From Nonomuraea sp. SYSU D8015 (GTDB taxonomy: Bacteria; Actinomycetota; Actinomycetes; Streptosporangiales; Streptosporangiaceae), in contig NZ_VJYI01000018.1 in the NCBI RefSeq assembly GCF_008065375.1, positions 124,001 through 188,000 on the forward strand: 64,000 bases of DNA, given 5' to 3'. A model generated the notes under the pieces. That model did no database searches, had not been told where the DNA came from, and saw only the letters and a program-made list of their open reading frames with translations. Position numbers and translations under genes: made by a program. This document shows, piece after piece, positions 41,031-50,396 of the stretch. Positions within the stretch are counted from its first letter, which is position 1. Each line of letters opens with the position of its first letter.

Positions 41031-42061
41031 TCGGTGACCTCGGGGAAGTCCTCGACCGGCGTGTTCCTGCCCAGCAGGTGCCGGTCGAGGAAGGCGGCGA
41101 GGTGGGCGCGGGTGATCCGCAGTGCCCGCTCGCCGTCGAGCTCCTGAGAGGGGATGCCGAGCGGAGACCGGAGCACGGCGTGGTCGACGAACGAGGAGTG
41201 GTCGGTCCCGGCGACCGTGATCCAGCGCTTGGCGCCGCTCAAGTGGGACCAGGACTTCTTCCATGAGTCGTCCGTACCGTCAGGCGCGTGCGACTTGGAT
41301 GCTCCGAACATCAGGAACGGCCGGTCCAGGCGCTGGACGAAAGGCTCGTGGAACGTGCCGTCCAGGTTGGCGCCGGCCTTGATCCTCGTGTCCGCCTTCA
41401 TGGCGTGAGCAGCGCTGTGGCCGCCGATCGAGTGGCCGACCATGCCGATCCTGGACCGGTCGATCGACCTGCCCCAGCGGCCCCTGGTCAGCTCGTCCAG
41501 CACGAAGCGCACGTCCGCCACCCGGTTCGCCGTCACCTTGGTGGGGTCCTGGCCCTTCACGCAGGCCAGGCAGGTGGTGGTCCGGCCGTCGGGGAACGTG
41601 GTGCCGACCGACTCGTAGGTGTGCTCGACGGCCGCCACCAGGTATCCCCTGCTGGCGAAGTCCTCGGCCAGCGAGGTCAGGGTGGCGCGCGGGAAGCCGA
41701 AACCCGGCGACATGACGACGAGCGGCATGCGGCCCTTCCGCACGGGAGCGTCGAGCCCGGCATGTGTCCTGACCTTGGTGAGCGCGTCCGGGGCGACGTC
41801 GGGGAAGGGCTTCAGGACCGCCGCCGACTCCTGCGGGGTCAGGTAAGGCGCCCGCTTCCCGGCGGCCTTCCGCGCCGGGTACCACAGCGTGACCATGAGC
41901 TCCCGCTCGTCCGCCTCGGGGTTCCAGGGGTCGGGGCGACTGGAGTCGATCAGGTGCAGGCTGGTCGTGCCGACCGGCTTGGAACCGGTCGGCTCCGGCA
42001 GCGGGAGTGCGACGGCCGGCGTGCTGAGGACGATCAGGGATGTGGCGAGAATCGTGACCAT
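40991..42061 (-). CDS. Secreted alpha/beta hydrolase, PAF-acetylhydrolase/lipase-like
   Basis: 356 residues with a Sec signal peptide (ILATSLIVLSTPAVALPLP). Catalytic elbow RIGMVGHSIGGHSAAHAM (Ser near residue 205) and a preceding PLVVMSPGFGFPRATLTSLA oxyanion region; a conserved HSSFVDH supplies the likely His. The N-terminal TVTLWYPARKAAGK-type stretch is that of platelet-activating-factor-acetylhydrolase-like and cutinase-like actinomycete enzymes. Substrate probably an ester; extracellular. Confidence 0.87.
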   Translation of the reverse strand: MVTILATSLIVLSTPAVALPLPEPTGSKPVGTTSLHLIDSSRPDPWNPEADERELMVTLWYPARKAAGKRAPYLTPQESAAVLKPFPDVAPDALTKVRTHAGLDAPVRKGRMPLVVMSPGFGFPRATLTSLAEDFASRGYLVAAVEHTYESVGTTFPDGRTTTCLACVKGQDPTKVTANRVADVRFVLDELTRGRWGRSIDRSRIGMVGHSIGGHSAAHAMKADTRIKAGANLDGTFHEPFVQRLDRPFLMFGASKSHAPDGTDDSWKKSWSHLSGAKRWITVAGTDHSSFVDHAVLRSPLGIPSQELDGERALRITRAHLAAFLDRHLLGRNTPVEDFPEVTDHSRKASAFSAAH

Positions 42062-42171
42062 GGGTCCCAGGCTGGCGGCCCCGGGCTCCCGGCCGTCCGC
42101 CCCGATCGTCGATCGGCTCTTACGACTTTCGTCGTAATGCCGCTTCCGGCCGGACCCATACGCTGAGGGCC

Positions 42172-43257
42172 ATGCGGTTCGTTCTCCTCGGCGTGGGCGT
42201 GTTCGCGCTCTCGTTACCGGTGCTGCACGGCCAGGCGGGGGTGCCGTCGAGCCTGCCCCTGCCGGTGCTGGTGGCCGTCGCCGCGGCAGCGGGGCTGGCG
42301 GCCTGGTGGGTGCGGCGGTCCTGGTGGCCGCTGGCCGCCGTGGGGGCCGTCACGTACGCATGGCTGGTGATGTGGCCGCCGCTGCTGCTCGCCTCCTACT
42401 ACGCGGGCCGCTCACTGAGCGGACGGCGCGACATCGCCGGTTACCTCGGCGGCAGCCTGGTGGTATGCGGAATCTCCGCGCTGGTCGGCGAGTGGCAGAA
42501 CGGCCTGCAGGAGATCCTGACCGCCAGTCTGGGCAACGCGTTGTTCATGGCGCTGGCCGTGATCGGGATGCCGTTCGCGCTCGGCCTCTGGGTACGCGCC
42601 AGGAGCGAGATCCAGCGGCGCACCGAACGCGAGCAGGTCATGCGGGCCGAACAGGCCAGGGCGCAAGAGCGGGCCAGGATCGCGAGGGAGATGCACGACG
42701 TCGTGGCGCACCGGGTCTCGCTGATCGTGCTGCATGCCGGGGCGCTGGAGCTGCGGACGGGCGACGAGGAGACCGCGCGGACGGCGGCCATGATCGGCGG
42801 GATCGGCCGGGAGGCGCTGGCCAACCTGCGTGAGGTGCTCGGCGTGTTGCGCTCGTCCGCGACGGACACCGGGCCGCCGCCCACCCTCGACGATCTGGAC
42901 CGGCTGCTCGACCAGTCCCGCGCGCTCGGCATCGCGGTGACCAGGCATGACGAGGGCGAGGCGCGAGCGGTGGAGCCGACCGTGGAGCGGACCGCGTACC
43001 GGGTGGTCCAGGAGGCGCTCACCAACGTGCACAAACACGCGGGGGACGCCCGCACGGACGTGCGCATCCGTTACGGGTCCGGGGAGCTGGAGGTGGAGGT
43101 GCGCAATGAGGCGCCGGAGTCGCCGCGCCGGGAGCTGCCGGGCGCGGGCTGGGGGCTCGTGGGCCTGCGGGAGCGGGTGGAGCTGCTCGGCGGCACCCTG
43201 CGCACCAGCGCCCAGGAGGGCGGCGGCTTCCTCGTGAGCGCGAGGATCCCGGCATGA
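42172..43257 (+). CDS. NarL-type sensor histidine kinase
   Basis: 361 residues. Four to five N-terminal membrane helices (LGVGVFALSLPVLHG to ALAVIGMPFALGLW), then HisKA_3 with phospho-acceptor His in ARIAREMHDVVAHRVSLIVL, then a HATPase_c region ending GAGWGLVGLRERVELLGGTL. Overlaps the response-regulator start by 4 bp (ATGA), a coupled pair. Signal unknown. Confidence 0.93.
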   Translation: MRFVLLGVGVFALSLPVLHGQAGVPSSLPLPVLVAVAAAAGLAAWWVRRSWWPLAAVGAVTYAWLVMWPPLLLASYYAGRSLSGRRDIAGYLGGSLVVCGISALVGEWQNGLQEILTASLGNALFMALAVIGMPFALGLWVRARSEIQRRTEREQVMRAEQARAQERARIAREMHDVVAHRVSLIVLHAGALELRTGDEETARTAAMIGGIGREALANLREVLGVLRSSATDTGPPPTLDDLDRLLDQSRALGIAVTRHDEGEARAVEPTVERTAYRVVQEALTNVHKHAGDARTDVRIRYGSGELEVEVRNEAPESPRRELPGAGWGLVGLRERVELLGGTLRTSAQEGGGFLVSARIPA

Positions 43258-43901
43258 TCAGGGTGCTCGTGGTCGACGACGAGGAGCTCGTACGGTCGGG
43301 GCTGCGGCTGATCCTGGAGGCGGCCGGCGACATCGCGGTCGTCGGCGAGGCCCGCGACGGCGTGGAGGCGGTGTCGGCGGTGACCCGGCTACGGCCGGAG
43401 GTCGTGCTGATGGACGTGCGCATGCCGGGCATGGACGGCCTGACCGCCGCCGCCCGCCTGCTGTCCAGGCCAGACGCCCCGAAGCTGGTGATGCTGACGA
43501 CGTTCGACCTGGACGGATACGTTCACGAGGCGCTCCGGCTGGGCGCGGTCGGATTCCTGCTGAAGGACACGCCGCCCAGGGAGCTGGCCGCCGCCGTCCG
43601 AACGGTCGCGGACGGCCAGGCCATGCTCTCCCCCTCGGTGACCAAGCGCCTGATCGCCTCGTACGTGGACCGCGCCCCCTCCCGCGCCGAGGCCGCCCGC
43701 AGGCAGCTGGCCGCGCTCACCGGCCGGGAGGAGGACGTGATCAGGGCGGTGGCCCGCGGCCTTTCCAACGCCGAGATCGGCCGCGAGCTGCGCCTGACGG
43801 AGGCCACGGTGAAGGCGCACGTCAGCCGGGTGCTGGCCAAGCTGGGCCTGGCCAACCGGGTCCAGGCGGCCATCCTGGTCCACGACGCCGACCTGGGCTA
43901 G
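43254..43901 (+). CDS. NarL/LuxR-type response regulator
   Basis: 215 residues. Receiver domain with acidic pocket VLVVDDEELVRSGLR, phospho-acceptor Asp in VLMDVRMPG and Lys in FLLKDTPPR; C-terminal LuxR helix-turn-helix LTGREEDVIRAVARGLSNAE then VKAHVSRVLAKLGL. Paired with the kinase just upstream. Its stop codon shares the tetranucleotide CTAG (43898-43901) with the stop of the convergent ABC gene. Confidence 0.94.
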   Translation: MIRVLVVDDEELVRSGLRLILEAAGDIAVVGEARDGVEAVSAVTRLRPEVVLMDVRMPGMDGLTAAARLLSRPDAPKLVMLTTFDLDGYVHEALRLGAVGFLLKDTPPRELAAAVRTVADGQAMLSPSVTKRLIASYVDRAPSRAEAARRQLAALTGREEDVIRAVARGLSNAEIGRELRLTEATVKAHVSRVLAKLGLANRVQAAILVHDADLG

Positions 43902-44911
43902 GCCCCCGGCTGGGAGAGCGCCGCGTAGTGGCAGGCGGCCTGAGCCTCGGGCACCGCGGGCAGGATCTGCAGGAGCTCCGACCGGCACTTGCCGTCCACC
44001 CCGGCCTCGGCCGCCTTCCCGGAGGCCAGCACCTGGCAGCGGGCGTGGAAACGGCACCCGCCGGGGATCCGCGTCGGATCCGGCGGCTCGCCGGTCAGCA
44101 CCACCCGCTCGGGCGACTCCGGCAGCACCGACATGAGCGCCTGCGTGTACGGGTGCCGCGGCGCGGTCAGCACCTGCTCGACCGGCCCGGACTCGACGAT
44201 CCTGCCGAGGTACATCACCGCCACCCGGTCCGCGATGTTCCACGCCAACCCGAGGTCGTGGGTGACGACCAGCGCCGACAGTCCCAGGTCCGCCCGCAGC
44301 CTGAGCAGCAGCGCCAGGATCTCGCCGCGTACGGAGGCGTCGAGCGAGGCCACCGGCTCGTCGGCGATCAGCACCTTCGGGTCGAGCGCCAGCGCGCCGG
44401 CGATCACTACGCGCTGCCGCTGCCCGCCGGACAGCTCGTGCGGGTAACGCAGGAAGAACCGGTCAGGCGGCCTCAGGCCCGCCCTGGACAGGGCCGTGGT
44501 CACGACCTCCCGCTCGTCCGGCAGGCCGTGGATGCGCGGGCCCTCGGCGACGGCCTCGTACACCGTCTGCCGGGGGTTGAGCGAGCCCATGGGGTCCTGC
44601 AGGACGAGCTGCACCTGCCTGCGGTATGCCTTGAGCGCCTTGGAGCGGTAGTCCAGGACGTTGCCGCCGTAGCGGACCTCCCCGGAGGTGGGGCGTTCGA
44701 GGCCGAGCAGCGTGCGGGCCAGCGTGGTCTTGCCGCAGCCCGACTCGCCGACCAGCGCCACGATCTCGCCCGCGCCGATGGCCAGGTTCACGCCGTCCAC
44801 GGCGCGGGCCCGCCGGCCCCGCGAGGCGAACTCCACGTGCAGGTCGCGGGCTTCGAGAAGGGTGGGCCGGGTCGTCGAGACCGCCTCGGCGGCCGCTTGC
44901 GTCTCCGTCAC
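43898..44911 (-). CDS. Peptide-type ABC transporter ATP-binding protein (OppF/DppF-like), operon 1
   Basis: 337 residues from GTG 44911, overlapping the preceding stop (GTGA). Walker A VGESGCGKTT, signature ELSGGQRQRV, Walker B KVLIADEPVASLD, switch His in VVTHDLG, and a C-terminal oligopeptide-type Cys-rich extension (GGCRFHARCQV). Last gene of a five-gene minus-strand operon: binding protein, two permeases, two ATPases. Couples ATP hydrolysis to import of a peptide, nickel or sugar-type ligand. Confidence 0.93.
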   Translation of the reverse strand: MTETQAAAEAVSTTRPTLLEARDLHVEFASRGRRARAVDGVNLAIGAGEIVALVGESGCGKTTLARTLLGLERPTSGEVRYGGNVLDYRSKALKAYRRQVQLVLQDPMGSLNPRQTVYEAVAEGPRIHGLPDEREVVTTALSRAGLRPPDRFFLRYPHELSGGQRQRVVIAGALALDPKVLIADEPVASLDASVRGEILALLLRLRADLGLSALVVTHDLGLAWNIADRVAVMYLGRIVESGPVEQVLTAPRHPYTQALMSVLPESPERVVLTGEPPDPTRIPGGCRFHARCQVLASGKAAEAGVDGKCRSELLQILPAVPEAQAACHYAALSQPGA

Positions 44912-45873
44912 GAGGCCTCCTGTACGTGCACGCATGCGGCGGTGCGGCCCGCGCCTGCCGCCCACAGCTCCACGTCCATGGTCGCGCACTCGTCGAGCGC
45001 GACCGGGCAGCGCGGGTGGAACGAGCAGCCGGTCGGGAGCTGCATCGGGTCGGGCGGGTCGCCGCCGAGCCCTTTGGGCGCCAGCCGCGAGACCGGGTCG
45101 CCCACCGTCGGGAACGCCGCCGCCAGCGCCCGGCTGTAGGGATGTCTGGCGTCGTGGAACACCTCGTGCGAGGGGCCGTGCTCGACGACGCGGCCGGCGT
45201 ACATGACGGCGAGCTGGTCGCACACGTCGGCGAGCACCGACAGGTCGTGCGAGATCATGATCAGCGAGATGCCGTGCTCGGCCACCAGCTCCTTGATCAG
45301 CGTCAGGACCTGGGCCTGGACCATCACGTCGAGCGCGGTGGTCGGCTCGTCGGCGATGATCAGGCGGGGCGAGCAGGCCAGCGCCATCGCGATCATCACC
45401 CGCTGCCGCTGCCCGCCCGACAGCTCGTGCGGGTAGCTGCGGGCCCGCCAGGCCGGCAGGCCGACCTGTTCGAGCAGCTCGGCCACGCGTTTGCGGGCGG
45501 CGTCCGGCTTGGCCAGGTTGTGGACGAGCAGCGGCTCGGCGATCTGGTCGCCGACCCTGCGTACCGGGTTGAGCCCGTGCTGGGCGCCCTGGAACACGAT
45601 CGAGGCCTCCGCCCAGCGCACCGCCCGCATGCGGCCCCACTTCATGGTGAGCACGTCCTCACCGTCGAGCAGGATCCGGCCGCCGACGCGCGCGTCCCGG
45701 GGCAGGAGCCGGAGCAGCGCCATGGCCAGCGTCGACTTGCCGGATCCCGACTCGCCGGCGACTCCGAGTGCTGCTCCGGAGTCGAGGCTCAGCGATACGC
45801 CGCGGACCGCGGGCACCTCGCCCGAGGCTATGCGGTAGATCACCGACACGTCGTCGAGTTCGAGCAAACTCAT
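44908..45873 (-). CDS. Peptide-type ABC transporter ATP-binding protein (OppD/DppD-like), operon 1
   Basis: 321 residues from ATG 45873. Walker A VAGESGSGKST, signature ELSGGQRQRV, Walker B RLIIADEPTTALD, switch MISHDLS and the C-terminal GCSFHPRCPVALDEC region that may bind an iron-sulfur cluster as in other OppD-type ATPases. Overlaps both neighbours by 4 bp. Confidence 0.93.
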   Translation of the reverse strand: MSLLELDDVSVIYRIASGEVPAVRGVSLSLDSGAALGVAGESGSGKSTLAMALLRLLPRDARVGGRILLDGEDVLTMKWGRMRAVRWAEASIVFQGAQHGLNPVRRVGDQIAEPLLVHNLAKPDAARKRVAELLEQVGLPAWRARSYPHELSGGQRQRVMIAMALACSPRLIIADEPTTALDVMVQAQVLTLIKELVAEHGISLIMISHDLSVLADVCDQLAVMYAGRVVEHGPSHEVFHDARHPYSRALAAAFPTVGDPVSRLAPKGLGGDPPDPMQLPTGCSFHPRCPVALDECATMDVELWAAGAGRTAACVHVQEAS

Positions 45874-46751
45874 GCGGCCCTCCTGAGCCGGGGGTTGAGC
45901 ACGGCCTCCAGTGCCCGTCCCACCAGGGTGAACGCCATGACGACGGCCAGAATGGCCAGACCGGGGATGAGGATGTACCACCACGCGCCCTGAGTGGCCG
46001 CGCCGAAGTCGTAGGAGGCACGCAGCATGGTCCCCCAGGAGGTCTTGTTCGCGCTGGCGCCGAGGAAGGCCAGCGTGGACTCGGTGACGATGGCGCTGGC
46101 GACCTCCAGCGTGGTGCTGGCCAGCAGCAGCGGCGCCACGTTCGGCAGCACGTGGCGGGTGGTGATGTGCCAATGCCCTGCGCCGAGCGCCTTCGACCGC
46201 TCGATGTAGGGCCGTGCCTCCACGGCCAGCGTCTGCGCCCTGATCAGGCGGGCCGTCGCCGGCCACGTCGTGATCCCGATCGCCATGATGATCGTGAACG
46301 TGCTGCCGCCCAGGATGGCCGCCAGCACCAGCGCCGTGACGAGGGACGGCAGCACCAGGAACCAGTCGGTGACCCGCATGAGCGCGCCGCCGAGCCAGCC
46401 GCGGAAATGACCGGCCGCGACGCCGACGACCAGCCCGATCACGACGCTGAGCAGCGCGGCCAGGAAGCCGATGAGCAGCGACGTACGCGACCCCCACCAC
46501 ACCATCAGCAAGATCGAGCGGCCCGACTCGTCGGTGCCGAACGGCTCGCTCAGGCTCGGTGGCGCCCACCTCTCCCCCGTGCCGCTGACGACGCTGGTGA
46601 CGTCCGCGCTGATGAACAGCGGCGCGACGAGCGCGAGTGCCACAGCGACGACGAGCGTCACCAGGCCGGCCATGCCGCCGCGATGGGTGCGGAAATCGGC
46701 CCAGAAGCGGCTCAGCGCCAACCGCCTGCGGGCCGCGGCGGGACTCGTCAT
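45870..46751 (-). CDS. ABC transporter permease (DppC-like), operon 1
   Basis: 293 residues with an N-terminal cytoplasmic stretch and six membrane helices. N-terminal SGTGERWAPPSLSEPFGTDE loop and the EAA-type cytoplasmic loop ERSKALGAGHWHITTRHVLP are diagnostic of the DppC type. Overlaps the ATPase gene by 4 bp. Confidence 0.92.
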   Translation of the reverse strand: MTSPAAARRRLALSRFWADFRTHRGGMAGLVTLVVAVALALVAPLFISADVTSVVSGTGERWAPPSLSEPFGTDESGRSILLMVWWGSRTSLLIGFLAALLSVVIGLVVGVAAGHFRGWLGGALMRVTDWFLVLPSLVTALVLAAILGGSTFTIIMAIGITTWPATARLIRAQTLAVEARPYIERSKALGAGHWHITTRHVLPNVAPLLLASTTLEVASAIVTESTLAFLGASANKTSWGTMLRASYDFGAATQGAWWYILIPGLAILAVVMAFTLVGRALEAVLNPRLRRAA

Positions 46752-47800
46752 GCGGACCTCACCCTCGGGTCGAGCATGTGGTAGACCACGTCGGCCAGCG
46801 TGTTCATGACGACCACCGCCACGGTGATCAGCAGGAACGTGCCCTGCATGAGCGTGAAGTCAGGCACCCGGACCGCCTCGTAGAACAGTTGCCCCAGGCC
46901 CGGCCAGGTGTAGATGGTCTCCACGGTGACCGCGCCGCCGACCACGAATCCGATGCGCATGAAGACCAGCGTCACCGTGGGCAGCAACGCGTTGGGCACC
47001 GCGTGGCGGCGGCGTACCTCGTCGTCGCGCAACCCCTTCGCGCGGGCCACCGTGACGTAGTCCTGGCTGACCTCCTCCAGCAGCGACGACCGCATGACGA
47101 GCAGATACTGCGCGTACACCACGGCCACCAGCGTCAGACACGGCAGCACCATGTGCGAGGCCACGTCCAGGATGTACGCGAACCCGTCGGGCGCGTCCAC
47201 GCTCTCGATCCCCCGGAAAGGGAACAGGCCGGGGATCGGCCCGATGCCGACGCCGAACACCATCATGAGCAGCAGCCCGAGCCAGAACGTCGGCACCGAC
47301 CACAGCACCAGTGACGCCCCCGTGGAGAAGCGGTCGAACCGGCTGCCGTGCCGCCACCCGGCCCGCGTGCCCTGCCAGATCCCGAGGCTGACCGCGATGA
47401 CCAGCCCCGTGCCGGCCAGCAGCAGCGTCGGGCCGAGCCGCTCGCCGATGAGGTCGAGGACCGGCCGCTTGTACTCGTACGAGATGCCGAGGTCCAGGCG
47501 GAGCGTCTTGCCGACGAAGTCGAAGAACTGGTCGATCATCGGCTGGTCCAGGCCGAGCCGCCGCCGTTCCAGGTCGAGCTGCGCGGGGGTCATGTTGCGG
47601 CCCTGCGCGAGGTTGCGTACGGGATCGCCGGGGAGGAGCCGGAACACGAAGAACGTCCCGACGATCACCATGGCGATGCTGAACAGCGCCCCACCAGCCT
47701 TCGACAGCGCGTACTGCAGCGTGCCGCGGCGGGTGGGACGCTCGTCACCAGGGCCCGCCGCCTGGACGGCGGGCTCTGCTGCCTCTAGCGGTGCGGTCAT
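46748..47800 (-). CDS. ABC transporter permease (DppB-like), operon 1
   Basis: 350 residues. First helix ALFSIAMVIVGTFFVFRLLP, the DppB hallmark LPGDPVRNLAQGRNMTPAQL, and the cytoplasmic loop VARAKGLRDDEVRRRHAVPN. An N-terminal extension of about 30 residues (AEPAVQAAGPGDERPTRRG) is unusual but common in actinomycetes. Start overlaps the binding-protein stop by 4 bp. Confidence 0.92.
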   Translation of the reverse strand: MTAPLEAAEPAVQAAGPGDERPTRRGTLQYALSKAGGALFSIAMVIVGTFFVFRLLPGDPVRNLAQGRNMTPAQLDLERRRLGLDQPMIDQFFDFVGKTLRLDLGISYEYKRPVLDLIGERLGPTLLLAGTGLVIAVSLGIWQGTRAGWRHGSRFDRFSTGASLVLWSVPTFWLGLLLMMVFGVGIGPIPGLFPFRGIESVDAPDGFAYILDVASHMVLPCLTLVAVVYAQYLLVMRSSLLEEVSQDYVTVARAKGLRDDEVRRRHAVPNALLPTVTLVFMRIGFVVGGAVTVETIYTWPGLGQLFYEAVRVPDFTLMQGTFLLITVAVVVMNTLADVVYHMLDPRVRSA

Positions 47801-49611
47801 TCGCGCTCGTCTGCGGTGCTCTTGCGCCGCCTGGTCGCGAGGAAGACCACGAGGCCCACGGCCACCACGCCGCCGGCGATCCCGGCGATGAGGCCGGTGT
47901 TGGAGCCGCCGCCGGACGCGCCGCCGCTCGCGGCCGTGGCCTTGGCGTCCACGGTGTAGAACGGCCAGTAGCTGCTGCCGCCGTACAGGAGGCCCTTGTC
48001 CTCCGGGATCGGGGTGATGCTGGTGATCCGGTCCTTGCGGTAGCCCTCGAGGTCGTTCGGGTAGTAGATCGCGATGATCGGGGCCTGGGTGTAGAGCCGC
48101 TCCTGCATCTGCTTGAGGATCTCGGCGCGCTTGGGCCGGTCGAGCTCCTTCAACTGCTCCTGGTAGAGCTTCTCGAAGGTCTCGTCGCAGAAGAACGACT
48201 CGGTGCCGCCGCCCTCACCGCCCGGGGCCGGCCTGCGGCTGCACAGGTGCGTGGCCATGACCTCCTCGGGGTCGGGGTTGACGGACCAGCCGCTGATCGC
48301 GATGTCGAAGTTGCCGGTGACGCCGGTCTCCTCGCTGAACTTGCTGGAGTCGAGCTTCACGGTGGTCAGCGTGATGCCGATCTCCTTGAAGAAGCCGGTC
48401 AGGTATTCGGCGAGCTTGTCCTCGATCGGCGTGTCGGTGTGGATGGTGAAGCGGAACTCCAGCTTGCGGCTGCCGTCGGGCATCGTGCGGACGCCGTCGG
48501 AGCCCTTCTTGTAGCCGGCGTCGTCGAGGATCTTGTTGGCCTTGGCGGGGTCGTAGGTGACCTTGGTGTCGCCGGTGGCCTCCCAGAAGAAGTCCTTGTA
48601 CATCGGCGGCACGATCGAGCCGTCTGCGGGCTTGGCCAGGCCGTTCTGGACCTCGGTGACCAGCTTCTGCTTGTCGATGGCGTAGTGGAGCGCCTGGCGG
48701 ACCTTGAGGTCCTTCAGCGCCGGGTGACCGTCGCCGACGGGCTTGTCGTCGGTGGTGGTGGCGCCGTGGTTGATCTGCAGGTAGGCCGCGCGGCGGCCCT
48801 GGGTGTTCCACGCCTCGATGTTCGGGTCGTTCTGGATGGCCTCGAACTCGGGCGGCTGCAGGCGGCCGATCAGGTCGATGTCACCGTTCTTCAGGCCCGC
48901 GATCGCGGCCTGCGGGTTGTCGTAGAAGACGACCTGCAACTCGTCGATCTTCGGCTTGCCACGCCAGTAGTTGGGGTTGGCCTGCAGCTTGACGTGCTGG
49001 TCCTTCTTGTGCTCGACCGCGATGTACGGGCCGCTGCTCACGGTCGGGTACTTCTCGGCGTCGTAGTTGGCCATGTCGGTGACCGACTCCCAGACATGCT
49101 TGGGCATGATCGGGACCGGGTTCTCCAGCATGGAGGCCTGCGGGGCCTTGAGCTTGATGGTCAGGTCCTGGCCGCTGGCCGTGACGCTCTCGAAGTTCTC
49201 CACCGCCGGGCCGTTGGCGGTCTTGGCGGCCTCGTCCGTCATCATCTTGTTGAACGTCCAGGCGGCGTCCTCGGCCGTGACCGGCTTGCCGTCCGACCAC
49301 TTGGCGGCGCGGATCTTGAACGTCCAGGTGAGCCCGTCCTCGGACGTGGTCCACGACTCGGCCAGGTCGGGGCTGGGCTGGAGGGTCTTGGAGTCGGGGA
49401 CTGTGAGGTAGCCGTACATCCAGCGGTGGATCGACGTGGAGACCAGGCGGACCGCCAGGAACGGGTTCATCGAGTCCATGGACTGCGTCGCGCCGACCCG
49501 GACTGTCTTCTTCCCCGCCGCCGGATCCTGGGCAAGGGCCGCCGTGGTGCCCTGGCCTGCCACTAAAAGCGCCACGCCCAGCGTAGCCAGGCGCGCGAAC
49601 CATTTCCTCAT
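47797..49611 (-). CDS. Extracellular solute-binding protein family 5, with C-terminal membrane anchor
   Basis: 604 residues from ATG 49611. Sec signal peptide (LATLGVALLVAGQGTTAALA, cleavage near QDP), no lipobox Cys. SBP_bac_5 domain: LTVPDSKTLQPSPDLAESW, TWTFKIRAAKWSDGKPVTAE, KDLKVRQALHYAIDKQKL. Unusual: the C terminus is GLIAGIAGGVVAVGLVVFLA then RRRKS, a single membrane helix after a Ser/Gly-rich linker, so the protein is anchored at its end rather than by lipid. Binds the ligand (probably a peptide) for operon 1. Confidence 0.92.
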   Translation of the reverse strand: MRKWFARLATLGVALLVAGQGTTAALAQDPAAGKKTVRVGATQSMDSMNPFLAVRLVSTSIHRWMYGYLTVPDSKTLQPSPDLAESWTTSEDGLTWTFKIRAAKWSDGKPVTAEDAAWTFNKMMTDEAAKTANGPAVENFESVTASGQDLTIKLKAPQASMLENPVPIMPKHVWESVTDMANYDAEKYPTVSSGPYIAVEHKKDQHVKLQANPNYWRGKPKIDELQVVFYDNPQAAIAGLKNGDIDLIGRLQPPEFEAIQNDPNIEAWNTQGRRAAYLQINHGATTTDDKPVGDGHPALKDLKVRQALHYAIDKQKLVTEVQNGLAKPADGSIVPPMYKDFFWEATGDTKVTYDPAKANKILDDAGYKKGSDGVRTMPDGSRKLEFRFTIHTDTPIEDKLAEYLTGFFKEIGITLTTVKLDSSKFSEETGVTGNFDIAISGWSVNPDPEEVMATHLCSRRPAPGGEGGGTESFFCDETFEKLYQEQLKELDRPKRAEILKQMQERLYTQAPIIAIYYPNDLEGYRKDRITSITPIPEDKGLLYGGSSYWPFYTVDAKATAASGGASGGGSNTGLIAGIAGGVVAVGLVVFLATRRRKSTADERE

Positions 49612-49757
49612 AAGTGCCTCACCTTCAGGCGGGGGTTCCTGTGTAGAGAAAGGCACACCATACGGAGAGCGCGTGTCAACGCGCTTCGGAAAATTGTTTC
49701 ATCTTCGTTTCCTTTGGCGGTGTAAATTTTCAGTGCGCTTGGGGCTACCGTGATCAG

Positions 49758-50117
49758 GTGCCCCGCCTGCCCGTCCTCCTCGCCGCCGCCCTGACCGTCG
49801 CCGCCGGGCTGGGAGTGCGACTGCTGTGGGACGGGCCGGTGCCGAAATACGCGGGAGACGCGCTCTACACGGTGCTGATCTACACGCTCGTCCTGCTCGC
49901 CCGGCCGGGCGTCCGCCCGTGGGCGGCGGCCCTGGCGTCGGCCGGGCTGAGCTGGGCCATCGAGTTCGCCCAGCTCGGGGAGATCCCGGCGCTGCTGCGG
50001 CCGGTGCTGGGCAGCACGTTCAACCCGCCCGACCTGCTCTGGTACGCGGTGGGCGCGGCCGCCGCCTGCGCCGCCCACGCCCTCTGGCTCAGACGCCGCC
50101 CCGCCGCGTCCGGCTGA
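49758..50117 (+). CDS. DUF2809/VanZ-like small membrane protein
   Basis: 119 residues from GTG 49758. Four hydrophobic segments: LLAAALTVAAGLGVRLLWDG, ALYTVLIYTLVLLARPG, AALASAGLSWAIEFAQLG and LLWYAVGAAAACAAHALWL, with GSTFNPPDLLWYAVGA before the last. The motif and length match DUF2809. Function unknown. Divergent from ABC operon 1. Confidence 0.78.
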   Translation: MPRLPVLLAAALTVAAGLGVRLLWDGPVPKYAGDALYTVLIYTLVLLARPGVRPWAAALASAGLSWAIEFAQLGEIPALLRPVLGSTFNPPDLLWYAVGAAAACAAHALWLRRRPAASG

Positions 50118-50396
50118 TCGTCACGCGATGACCAGAAGGCACGCCCGTGCGGGCAGCCACCTCCTCAACCCACAGGTGCGGTCCGGGGCGCCCGTCCAGC
50201 CCTCCAGCCACAGCACGCCGCCGCCCACCGCCTCCCACAGGCCTTCCTTCGGCTCAACCCGCATCGCAATCTCCTCGTCCTCGTGGATCAGGCGATCAAT
50301 GATGCGCCGGGAACTCCATAGAGTCGCCACAATCGCACCACAGGCCCGGCCCGAACGGCCGGGCCGATGGCGCGCTGGATCACCTCGGCGGCGTCG
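50118..50396. other. 279 bp with terminator hairpin
   Basis: A perfect 9-bp hairpin GGCCCGGCC / GGCCGGGCC at 50343-50365 lies 32 bp past the stop of the anti-sigma-like gene (minus) and probably ends that transcript. A 47-codon frame at 50121-50264 (minus, after GAGGAG) encodes MRVEPKEGLWEAVGGGVLWL and then a Cys/Arg-rich tail; it has a good ribosome site but no recognised relative, so it remains doubtful. Confidence 0.5.
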
